Shown here: positions 55,330 to 64,000 of the stretch, piece after piece
Layout: each line of letters begins with the position of its first letter
Numbering within the stretch: position 1 is the first letter of the stretch
From: Clavaria fumosa
Lineage: Eukaryota > Basidiomycota > Agaricomycetes > Agaricales > Clavariaceae
Reading direction: 5' to 3'
DNA length: 64,000 bases
Assembly (NCBI GenBank): GCA_951802425.1
Contig: OX637800.1
Coordinates: 1,178,001-1,242,000 of the forward strand
Program-made: the position numbers and the translations under genes
The notes under the pieces: generated by a model
What the model was told of the DNA's origin: nothing
Seen by the model: only the letters and a program-made list of their open reading frames with translations
Databases searched by the model: none

Positions 55330-55603
55330 CCGCGGTGTTGTCCCCCACAGTCAGGCTTGGACCCACCATGTCACCCACCATCTCGCTCGTGTCTGCAATG
55401 TTGCCTTGTGACTGGCTGCGGCCCGCAACCTCTCGAATGCGTGCACATTGTGCCTGTTCTGCAGCTTGACGAGCCAGGGCATCGTCCAGGATACTCCGGT
55501 TTAGTCCCAGTTCCATTTCATCATATATGCGCATTTCATGCATGACCTCATTTTTGTCCTTGACAGTTTCGGGTTCATGCTGTTTGATGAAGGTAGAGAC
55601 CAT
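55330..55603 (-). pseudogene. Gyp1 antisense gene, 5' end (separated from its body by Gyp2)
   Basis: MVSTFIKQHEPETVKDKNEV and EMRIYDEMELG, then QAAEQAQCARIREVAG and MVGPSLTVGDNTAGV. This parallels the start of the Gyp3 antisense gene (HETRMYEEYERAE, EEQARCVCIHEEV, GGNSAGV). It continues in frame at 36369 after removing Gyp2 and one copy of TACAC. The start lies 130 bp from the Gyp1 3' LTR. Confidence 0.82.
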
Positions 55604-55732
55604 GGTGGTTGGACTTAGAGAAAAATTTCAGGTGTCATGACCTGATCAACAAATATTGTGCTAACTAATCGTCACATGACCTCCACTCTCGCAGGGCTCA
55701 AGGCTTGAAGGGGGGGTAATGTCAGGACCCAT

Positions 55733-56282
55733 TCATTTTTCCCTTGCCCAAGCCGACTCCACCAACATCCATGAGCTTCCCGACAAACCTCTACAACCTT
55801 GCAAGTCCCTCTACACACTTCCGGAACCCGCTGTCCCCTTCTGGAAGCCTCTCCAACCTCCCCTGTGCTCACACGACACTTGCGACCACCATGCTGTACT
55901 CGCGACGCTTCCTACTACTTCACCCCACGCGCATACTTCGCCCAGACCCACCAATTCCACGCGTGACATGCCGTTACGCATCTTCTTCTGCCAACACATG
56001 ACTTGCCATGCAGCACCCCCAGCGCTACTGCTACCAGCGCCAATATGTTACCAGCATTATGGCCGTTACCCATGTTACCAGCGTTACCCACATGACTTCC
56101 CGCCCAAAGGTCACCTGCATCACTAGCATCACCCATGTGATCGCTCTTATGACCTCGTGACCTTAACGCTCAAACACACCACCAATGGTCAGCAGTATAT
56201 ATCTTTCAAATTATGCTTCCCTTCTTCTCCCCAATTGTCTATAACTACTTTACTTATGATCTGAGGATCCCCCAGTAGTTAT
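55733..56282 (+). repeat. Gyp1 3' LTR, truncated (first 550 bp)
   Basis: TGTCAGGACCCATTC... follows the purine tract GAAGGGGGGG. Alignment with the 5' LTR (15966 onward) ends at ...CCCAGTAGTTATA, 56282, where unrelated sequence begins. No right-hand TSD of Gyp1 is therefore present. Confidence 0.88.
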
Positions 56283-57660
56283 ACAGCCCATTCAGTCAAT
56301 TTTTGTCACACTTATCATACAAGCCAAGATTTACTAAATGCCACACTTCTCATATCGGCCGCTCATAACCCGAATATATATTTTTGTTGGAGATTGCAGC
56401 CAGGCCAAGAAATAGGAGAGCAGATAAAGAAGGGATCGGCCCAGATGAATTATAGGGCTGACATGCTTGAATGGGCCAAGAAATAATATTTGGAGTTGGT
56501 AGACTCAGATGGGCCAAGAAATATGACAATCTGAGATAATAGTACAGGCCCAGAAATAAATGATCTGTCAGGTTCAGATGGGTCAAAGAGGTCAAATCCA
56601 GGAATATCAACCTGCCATAATACCCAGGCCCAGTGAATCCAAATGGGCCCAGGAATAACAAAGTGTGAGATCATGGAATGGGCCCAGAAATGTCATTGCT
56701 GAGTCAATCCATGTAGGCCCAGAAATATGTTGTTTGAGCTACTCAAATGGGCCCAATAATATTATGGTAGCTGAGTCAATCAATATGGGCCCAGATATAT
56801 GTATACCAAAATACAGAGATGGGCCTTGTAATATCAGAGTCTGAGCAGACAGGATGGGCCAAGAAACATGATTGGTGAGATACCCAAATGGGCCCAGTAA
56901 TAATACCCTATAGGCCCAGAAATATGTTGTGTGAGCTACTCAAATGGGCCCAATAATATTATGTTAGTTGAGTCAGTCAATATGGGCTCAGGATGTTTCT
57001 GAGATGTAATTCAGTCCATCTGGGCTATGGTACATGTAATAGGTCCCAGTCAGTCTAATGCTGCTTCAGAATGAAGTTTGGGCACTGTGGGAAATTTTGT
57101 TGGAACTCCCAACACAAAGCAAACACAATTACCAAAAGGAGTAGATCACATTTGAGTATCTCACATGACATATTTCTGGGCTCATATGGATTGACCCAGC
57201 CACCATAATATTATTTGGCCCATTTGAGTATCTCACTTAACATATTTCTCAGCCCATTCCATCATTCTGAATTCAGATATTTCTTGACCCATTTGGATAC
57301 CCAGCATCAGGTGTTATTAATGGGCTGAGTTGAGTATCTCACCTAACATATTTCTGGGCCCATATGGATTGACTCAGCCACCATAATATTATCTGGCCCA
57401 TTTGGATACCCAGCATCAGGTGTTATTAATGGGCTGAGTTGAGTATCTCACCTAACATATTTCTGGGCCCATATGGATTGCACACCCTTCAATGTACCCA
57501 ATCTCCATCTAATAGGGCCAGCCCATTTGACTGGTGGCCATCTTATAGGCCCAGCTGATTGTTGGCCGAGATATAGCCAAATAGGCTCTGCCAATTTGCT
57601 TAGGTCACCCAAAAACTAAATCTAGAAATACTTGGGGGGAGTGGGCCATCACAAGTGTGG
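56283..57660. repeat. fold-back element of GGGCCCA motifs
   Basis: The left half carries many ATGGGCCCAGAAATATG units on the plus strand; the right half (from about 57130) carries them as CATATTTCTGGGCCCATAT. A block with TGAGTCAATCAATATGGGCCC at about 56773 returns as its reverse complement at about 57355 and again in partial copies. Possible outer inverted repeats are ATGCCACACTT (56339) and AAGTGTGGCAT (57653). No ORF of note. Probably a non-autonomous palindromic DNA element; its ends are uncertain. Confidence 0.6.
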
Positions 57661-57689
57661 CATGAATGAGTTCTTTTGTACATTTCCTT

Positions 57690-57931
57690 TTTCATTTCAT
57701 TTTCTTTCTGTTGATAATTGCATATTTTAGAGGCCTTCTGTCAGACTTAGTCTCACAGTTCACACAACTTAATGTAAGGTCAATGATGATGATACTAACA
57801 TAAGGGGAAAAGGGTATAAGACAGAAAAAGTCGTAGTATATATAGTGGATGGTTCGGGCGTTGCCGGTTTTCCCACGCTCGGACCCAAACGTCACGTGAT
57901 GCGCCCGAGGCCTGGGTCACGTGACGTGCCA
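57690..57931 (-). promoter_or_regulatory. LTR-like U3 region at the 3' end of Gyp5, with TATA box and CACGTG sites
   Basis: On the minus strand, beyond the pol stop, come two TCACGTGA sites, a TATATATAC box (57848-57838) and a pyrimidine-rich stretch, as in an LTR promoter. A further CACGTG is at 57959-57964 within the end of pol. No second LTR is available for comparison, so the assignment is tentative. Confidence 0.4.
57889..57927. other. perfect inverted repeat with CACGTG cores
   Basis: ACGTCACGTGA and TCACGTGACGT, 11 bp each, are separated by 17 bp. CACGTG is the E-box bound by bHLH factors (known); a role here is inference. Confidence 0.75.
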
Positions 57932-60900
57932 TTATGTAATCCGGCGACCATTCCAATCACGTGACTTTCCCGCGATTTTCCCACGACTCTTTTGTAATCC
58001 CATCCTGACCTTTCTCATGTGCTTATGTAAGCAATCCTGGGCGTCCTGACCTGCTAACTTCGCCTTGTTGGGGTGTTGCTGGAAAAAGTCTTGGAGCAAC
58101 AGCGTGACATTAGTGAGGTTGCGACGAGGTTCCCAAGTGTTCTCCTCCACAGGGTACCCCAACCATTTCACCAGGTACTTCACCCCACATCCCACCTTTT
58201 TGACATCAATGATGGCTTCAACTTCATACTCCAAATGGTCATCATCAATCATGGGAGGGGGGGGCAGAGGTAGACTCTGAGAAAGGAAAGAGGGCGCAAT
58301 ATACGGAGTGAGTAGCAGCTCGTTGAAGACCCGATGAATGCGCCATGCTTGGGGGAGCTTGAGCCGGTATGCTGCAGGTCCAACCTTTTCTTCAACCATG
58401 AAGGGTCCAGCCCGCTTGTTGTCAAGCTTCTTGGAGGGTTGATCCATTTTTAGGTTCCGTGTGTCCAACCAGACTAAGTCTCCCTTCAAGTATTTCCGAC
58501 TTGGCTGCTTTCCTTTATCATAGCTGGCCTTCATCACATCTGCCACTTTCCCCATTGCTTCCCTGGCTGCTCTCCGAGACTCCATGAGTTTGGCCATCCA
58601 CTCATCTGCTGCAGGATTCACCTCTGAGGGTGGCCGGATTCCACCATTCCATGGGTGCTGGCCATATTCTAGGTAGAAGGGCGTGAATCCAGTGGCTGAA
58701 TGCTCACAGTTATTGAGCACGAACTCAGCAGTAGACAGCCATTCTGCCCAATCATCCTGTAGGTGGTCCACATAGGCCCGGAGATACACCTCAACCTCCT
58801 GGTTGACCTGTTCCATCTGTCCATCTGTCTGGGGGTGGAAGGCTGTACTCGGGTTTGCCTTAACCCCAATCATCCCATAAAACTCCTTCATAAACTTAGA
58901 CACAAACTGTGTGCCCCGGTCACTCACAACTTTCTGCGGAACTCCATGGTCACGGAAGACCCGGTCTCGGAGGATACGAGCAGCACCAAGTCCAGTGAGG
59001 TCAAGGCTGATAGCCTCAATGAGGGTCCGCTTTGTGAACTTGTCCACAATGACCAGGATGGCATTGTGCCCACGGGAGAGGGGGAAAGGGCCCACAATGT
59101 CCCAAGAGATCACTGCCCAAGGCCCTTCGGGCACAGGGTGAGGGTGGAGTGGAGCGGCACGCCTAGTGCAGTCGGGCTTCACTTTTTGGCACATCTGACA
59201 CCCTCCCACATACCGATCTGAGTCCTTCACCATCCCCACCCACCAGTAGGACCTCAGCAATGCTGCTCTCAGCCTCCAGGGGCCTGGGTGACCAGCGATG
59301 GGAAGGTCATGCTCGAAGGCAAGCACTGCCTCGCATGCCTCTGGGGGCACCCAGGTGATTTTGGCCTTCCGCCAGAGTCCCATTCGATCTCTTGTCCACT
59401 CATCATCCAGCTCTTCTGGCTTCTGCACATGTACCGCACTATTTTTCTGGAGCAGTGTCTCCATTTCCAACGTGAATGATGTGTGGGTCTCCACTTCTGG
59501 GAAGACTTGCACTGGTGCATCCTCCTCCACCATTTCTCCATAGTCTGGCCTCTGCGAGAGTGCATCTGCCTTTGTGTTCGATTTTCCAGTGTGGTACTTG
59601 ATCTCAAAGTCAAAGCACTGGAGCTTGCCAACCCAACAGACCTGCCTCGGCTTCAGCTTCTGGGGTTTTCAGAAGTACTGAAGGTTTGTGTGGTCTGTCC
59701 AGATCTCAATCGTCTCTTCCACTCCGATGAGGTATGCCTGCCACTTGCAAAGTGCCCGGATTACTGCCAAGAACTCTTTGTCATACATGTCATAATTCTT
59801 CTCAGCTGCAGTGAGGGCTTGGGAGATGTAGTCCACCACTTTCCAGGTCCCATCCATCTGCTGCTGCGAGAGCACTCCACCAGTTGCTAGGTTACTCATG
59901 TCTGTTTCTACCTTCCACCTCCCTTTGTCTTGTGGTAGAGCCAAGACAGGTGCCGATACTAGTGCTAGGCGGAGGTCCTGGAAGGCCTTTTCTTCCTCTG
60001 CTTCCCATTTCCATGGAACCTTCCCAGTCAGCCAGAATAAGGGTTTGGCTTGGGCTGAGAGATTTGGGATGTGCCAACGTAGGTAGTTCAGCATCCCATT
60101 AAACCTCTGCACCTCCTTCACATTCCTAGGTTGTGGCCAGTTCCGCACTGCTTCACCCTTCACCAGATCATGTTCCAAGCAGTTGTGAGAGATCTTCATC
60201 CCAAGGAAGATGATCTCACTTTTTTCAAACTCACATTTACTGAGTCTGAGGCACAACCCATTCTTTCCAAACTTCTCCAAAACTCGATCCATCCAGTACT
60301 GGTGAGTAGCCAAGTCCTCTGTGAACACTATGACATTGTCAACATAGGCCCGGACATGTCCTCCTGCAATCTCCTCTCTCAGCACATGATTCATGAAGCA
60401 CTGAAAGGTTGCAGGTGCATTCTGTAGCCCAAACCACATGACAGCTGGTTCAAAGAGTCTGCGAGGTGTTAGGAAAGCACAACAGTGCTGGTGTTCCAGC
60501 CAAACCTGCATCGAGGGGAAGCCACCCTTTGCATCTATCTTGGAGTAGATAGACGCTCCCTCAAGCACATCCACTGTGTCTCTGATGCGTGGGAGGGGGT
60601 ATTTGTCTTTGATCAGATGCGCATTTAGCCTTGAGTAGTCGATAATCGGCCGCAGCTTGTCCTTCTCATGTTTGAAGAAGAACGGCCTTGCATACAGGGA
60701 TTTCGAGGGTCGGATACATCCAGATGCTAACTGCTCATCCACCCATCGGTTCATCTCCACCATCTCTGCCCATGTTAGTGAGTACAGCTTGGTGGAGAGG
60801 TGCCCAGGATCAGTTTTGAACTCGATTTTAATGTCAAAGTCAGGGCGGGAGCAGGGGAGCTCATCCCACTTTGCTTCACTAAAGACTGTGGGGTAGAGAC

Positions 60901-61402
60901 TGGGCCAATCAGGTGTGGGGCCAGCATTGGGAAAACGGGTGTCCGGAATACTGGTGTCCGGAATACTGGTGGAGGCCAGGGTACTCGTTTTCGGGGGTGC
61001 AGGGGCTCGTTTAGGCATCGGGTGGCTGTACGGGGAAGAGGCACAGGCATGGGGGCAGCGAGTGAGCTTTACTTCAGCTTTTGCCCAGTTGATCTCTGGG
61101 TTATGACGTTTTAACCAATCATGCCCAAGGATCGCCATGTGGGACTGGGTCTTCCCTAGCAGGAAGTGGATCCGTTCCCATTGATCGCCAACTGTCACAA
61201 GCAGCTCTATCCCATACTGGATCTTGCCATCCCTGTTCTGTGTCCCATCCACATTGTACATGGTGATCGAGTTCAACAGGGGGGATGGCTCTAATCCCAC
61301 TTTTCTAGCCCACTCCAAGTCCATAAAGCAGTTGGTGCAGCCTGAATTGACAAGGGCTTTCATGGTTGCCCCCCTGCCAGTGCTGAGAGCTTCCAGGTGC
61401 AC
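57932..61402 (-). pseudogene. Gyp5 protease-RT-RNase H-integrase-chromodomain polyprotein with one TGA
   Basis: One frame from 61402 to 57932 (about 1156 codons) is broken only by TGA at 59671-59669 (NLQYF*KPQKL, Arg expected). Protease ALVNSGCTNCFMD has Asn where the catalytic Asp should be. RT has DKLRPIIDYSRLN, YSKIDAKGGF, MWFGLQNAPATFQCFMNHVL and RAYVDNVIVF (second Asp of YVDD is Asn). RNase H (DMSNLATGGVLSQ, DKEFLAVIRAL) and integrase (HDLPIAGHPG, CQMCQKVKPDC, ISWDIVGPF, SDRGTQF, DGQMEQVNQEVE) follow, with GPFMVEEKVGPAAYRL and a chromodomain (VEAIIDVKKVGCGVKYLVKW). It belongs to a different chromodomain lineage from Gyp1-Gyp3, and no antisense gene follows it. Confidence 0.9.
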
Positions 61403-61639
61403 CCAGATAGAGAGCTCTCAGGGGGTGCGTATCAGGGAGTCTTTCAGCACCTCCACAAGGTGCTTAATCAGCTCTGCTTTCCTGCTAGCCACCCTTTCCT
61501 TTTGCAGTATTTCATTATCAGCGGTTTCTGTTTCCGCTTTGTCCTTCTCCTCAGCCTCAATTCAGGTATGTCTCCGCTGCAAGATTGTATATTTGGGTAT
61601 ACTCACTGCGGACACAGGGACGGAAGGGCGGCTGGGGTG

Positions 61640-62313
61640 ACTACTCTTGAGACACCAGTTCAGACTCACTGGGCCTCGTCTCCAAAATCCAGCTCCTCAG
61701 TAGGAGCCCTCTTCTCTCTCTCCAACAATGCCACACGGTCTAAGAGCAAAGCAATCTGATTCTTGTAGTCCTTGGCACCTCATGCCTGGCTTTCCACAGC
61801 GCAGACCTGTGGCCTCAGGATCTGTGGACGTGTGTCTGGGAGGAGACAGTCTCTCACCATGTGGCCAGCTTGGCCACATCGGAAACAGGTGCGTCCTACT
61901 CCAGGGGCACGTGCACAATTGACCAACATGGCATCACCAGCACTGGCGGGACACGGCATGACGGGAGGGGCAGGGGTGCAGGCCTGTGGCTAGGCCAGGA
62001 AGGGGCAAGGGGCTGTGGTGAAGTGGGTTGGTTGGGCGAGGGGTCGGCTGGCTATGGGCAGAGCTGGGCAGATGGAAGTCTGCTGTGCGATGACTCCATC
62101 AAGGTGGCGCTGCTGGGCATCAAGTTTTTCTGCTAATGCCTTCCACTCCACATAGGTCTCAGGCTTCAGTGAGACACTATAGATCTTCCCCACCAATCTC
62201 CTACTCAGGTTCAACTCTAGCCAGTGAACCAAGATACCCAAATCAGCTGCCTCAGCCATTCCTGCTTGGTGGAACAGTGTCTCAAACTTTGCAAAGAACT
62301 CTGGGGCTGTCTG
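61640..62313 (-). pseudogene. Gyp5 gag, C-terminal part
   Basis: Minus-strand TAPEFFAKFETLFHQAG, then LVHWLELNLSRRLVGKIYS and ETYVEWKALAEKLDAQQRH. After a TAG comes a zinc knuckle CFRCGQAGHMVRDC (61888-61847). The frame starts abruptly at about 62313, where diverged tandem repeats begin; the N-terminal half seen in Gyp6 gag is missing. Stops at 61992-61990 and about 61784 fit C-to-T changes. Confidence 0.82.
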
Positions 62314-63320
62314 AAAAATGCTTTAGAATGATGTATAATGAATCTGGTATCTCTGAGATAAAAAATAATCATTTCATGGTACAAAAGTTTTAAAACTACT
62401 GTATCTCACTTATTTCTTCATGAAATTACAAGCAGTTTGTCATGTTGGAATTAACAAAAGATCTGCTTCAGGATCATGGGTAATATGCCTACTAACTCTG
62501 AATTACAAACTTCACTCTCAATGCTGCCACAAAAGTAATTTTGAGTGAAACATAACATTTTTGTTTTCTTGCACCTCCAGTAAATGAGCTAAATTCTTGC
62601 AAATGTTAATGTATATACTACTCATACATATCCACCTACTATCAAAATCTGGTGAGAATCCATCAACTGGTTGCAGAGATATGACCATAGAAGTGCCTGA
62701 GTGCGACTTTCCAGAATGTCGGAGTTTAAAATTGGCACAACGCGGATTTGCTCCCACGCCTGTAATTCATGTGATAAAATTTTGAAAATATTATTGTAGG
62801 GCCTGCTCATAGGTTATCATCTACCTACAAAGTTTCACATAATTCTATTATGTGGTTATGGAGCTATGACATTTAGCACTCTCTGAGTTTGAAAATTAAA
62901 ATGCAGATTGGGTGCAATGAAATTTCAACTGCCCTCACACCCACAGTACATTCGATAAAACCCCAAAAATATTAGTATAAAACAACCTGAGGATTGTCTA
63001 TGTACTGTCCAAATTTTGTGGGATTCCATCCAGTGGCTGTTGAGATATGAGTGAAACATTTGTATCCCAAAAAGGCAGGACTTTGCCACACTGCACAGCA
63101 TGAAAGAAAAGATGCATGATTTGCACTGTGCTGACATAATAGTTTCTCACAATTTAAAGTGGTCATTGCTCAATCAACTGGGCTTGTAAAATCATGAAAA
63201 TATTACTTTATAGACCACCTAGGACACCATTTGGGCCCCACGTTAACAAAAGTTTCATAGAATAAGAGTTCTATAGGTACATAAGTACACAGAAGAGCAG
63301 CCTAAGAGGACAGGACTGTT
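62314..63320. repeat. diverged tandem repeats of about 180 bp between opposed gag genes
   Basis: AT-rich DNA with recurring order: TGATAAAA..GAAAATATTA, then a ..CAAA.TTT.. block, then TGG(C/T)TGTTGAGATATGA. The last marker falls at about 62675, 62861 and 63041, giving spacings near 186 and 180 bp, with a weaker unit ending near 63280. Copies are well diverged. I find no gene. Confidence 0.6.
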
Positions 63321-63385
63321 AAGAGATCGAAGAAATCCTGAGTGCCCAAGGCCTGGAACTTTATTTACAGCATCCAGGGCCTGTG

Positions 63386-64000
63386 ATGGCAGACCATGTC
63401 GCCCCGCCTGTAGCCCAACCTATGAGGCTTGACCTATCTGTTGCCCCCTTTGATGGGCAGAAAAGGAACTTCCATACATTCCTCCGATCCCTTCGCCTCC
63501 TGTTTATGGCGAACCCGACTGGCTATGCTGTGGACCTGGTGAAGGTCCTTCTTGCTCTGAGCAAAATTACTGGAGAAGGATTCGCTGCAGAGTGGGCGAA
63601 TATGAAGGCGGAAGAGATCCTGGGTAGTGGCGAGGCCGGAACCTGGGCAGAGTTTGTGGAGGAGATGAAGCGTGCATTCGATGACCCGAATGACCGTGCA
63701 ACTGCCCTTGCCGATATTGCAGGGCTGAAACAGGGTGCCATGACAGCACCAGAGTTCTTCGCGAAATTCGAGACACTGTTCCGACGGGCAAAGTTGAGTG
63801 CAGAGAAGGACTCAGGAATCCTAGTCCATTGGCTGGAGTTGAACCTGAGTAGGAGATTGGTGGAGAGAATCTATGGTGTCTCCCTGATGCCAGAGACATA
63901 TGGAGAATGGAAGGTGCTGGCTGAGAGGCTTGATGCCCAGCAAAGGCGACTGGATGGGATACTCACGGAACGGACACCGCGACCCACTGTGACCCCCGCG
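63386..64000 (+). CDS. Gyp6 gag, N-terminal part, runs off the window
   Basis: Open from ATG 63386 to the window end (205 codons) with no stop: MADHVAPPVAQPMRLDLSVA, FDGQKRNFHTFLRSLRLLF, FVEEMKRAFDDPNDRATA, MTAPEFFAKFETLFRRAK, LVHWLELNLSRRLVERIYG. This is the capsid part of a Ty3/gypsy Gag of the same lineage as Gyp5, whose fragment overlaps it from TAPEFFAKF onward. The frame is open upstream to a TAA at 63317-63319, so the start could lie earlier without ATG. No LTR recognised upstream. No damage seen in this part. Confidence 0.88.
   Translation, partial: MADHVAPPVAQPMRLDLSVAPFDGQKRNFHTFLRSLRLLFMANPTGYAVDLVKVLLALSKITGEGFAAEWANMKAEEILGSGEAGTWAEFVEEMKRAFDDPNDRATALADIAGLKQGAMTAPEFFAKFETLFRRAKLSAEKDSGILVHWLELNLSRRLVERIYGVSLMPETYGEWKVLAERLDAQQRRLDGILTERTPRPTVTPA

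Larger units (their letters stand above)
15966..56282 (+). mobile_element. Gyp1: Ty3/gypsy chromodomain element split by Gyp4, an LTR-like insertion and Gyp2
   Basis: Pieces in order: 5' LTR 15966-17477; leader and gag start to 17599; gag, pro and pol 27103-34146; antisense gene 34246-36374 plus 55330-55603; polypurine tract GAAGGGGGGG and truncated 3' LTR 55733-56282. Each internal break is an inserted element with a target duplication. Rejoining the breaks restores alignment with the sister element Gyp3, for example ...GATCTGCTACAC joined to CCGCGG... at the Gyp2 site. Heavily mutated and not functional. Confidence 0.85.

Overview
The window looks like transposon-packed chromatin of a mushroom-forming basidiomycete (Agaricomycetes). 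The reasons are a KDZ-family DNA transposon with a CxC2-type cysteine cluster, many GT-AG introns of about 40-57 nt, and several chromodomain Ty3/gypsy retroelements. I found no convincing host housekeeping gene, tRNA or rRNA.

Region 1 (1 to about 14.8 kb) is one large KDZ DNA transposon, open at the left edge. Two mirror-image arms of satellite-like DNA (1-3510 and 12428-14812) enclose four genes. On the minus strand are the KDZ transposase (7645-3527, nine exons, one premature TGA), a small basic-protein ORF (8403-7723) and a three-exon gene for an RNase H1/viroplasmin-type hybrid-binding domain (9402-8899). On the plus strand is a four-exon 719-aa companion gene (10035-12357). The arm repeat also fills one 639-bp intron of the transposase. 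The left arm was later hit by two inverted copies of a 293-bp hAT-type MITE.

Region 2 (about 14.9 to 56.3 kb) is a stack of nested LTR retrotransposons that can be ordered from target-site duplications (TSDs). A minus-strand copia remnant was broken by gypsy element Gyp1 (+). Gyp1 was then broken by Gyp4 (17600-27098, TSD GCGC), by an LTR-like insertion (29218-31012, TSD TCCAC) and by Gyp2 (36375-55324, TSD TACAC). Gyp2 was broken by a solo LTR (38648-39500, TSD GTAGA) and by Gyp3 (42886-53014, TSD CACCC). Gyp3 is a later copy of the Gyp1 family. Gyp4 is young: same-length LTRs of 918 bp, intact gag-pro and pol, CpG-rich.

The most interesting pattern is an extra gene in all four of these gypsy elements (Gyp1-Gyp4). 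It lies between pol and the 3' LTR on the opposite strand, tail-to-tail with pol, and starts about 110-230 bp from the 3' LTR. In each element it encodes a six-cysteine module of spacing CX2CX6CX7-10CX2CX6C, which is the spacing of the fungal Zn2Cys6 DNA-binding cluster, next to charged or coiled-coil sequence.

Region 3 (56.3-64 kb) holds a fold-back element built on GGGCCCA motifs, a decayed minus-strand chromodomain gypsy element (Gyp5), about 1 kb of diverged tandem repeats of roughly 180 bp, and the start of a plus-strand relative (Gyp6) whose gag runs off the window. All older elements carry CGA-to-TGA stops and D-to-N changes in catalytic motifs, as expected from deamination of methylated CpG. 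Gyp4 does not.
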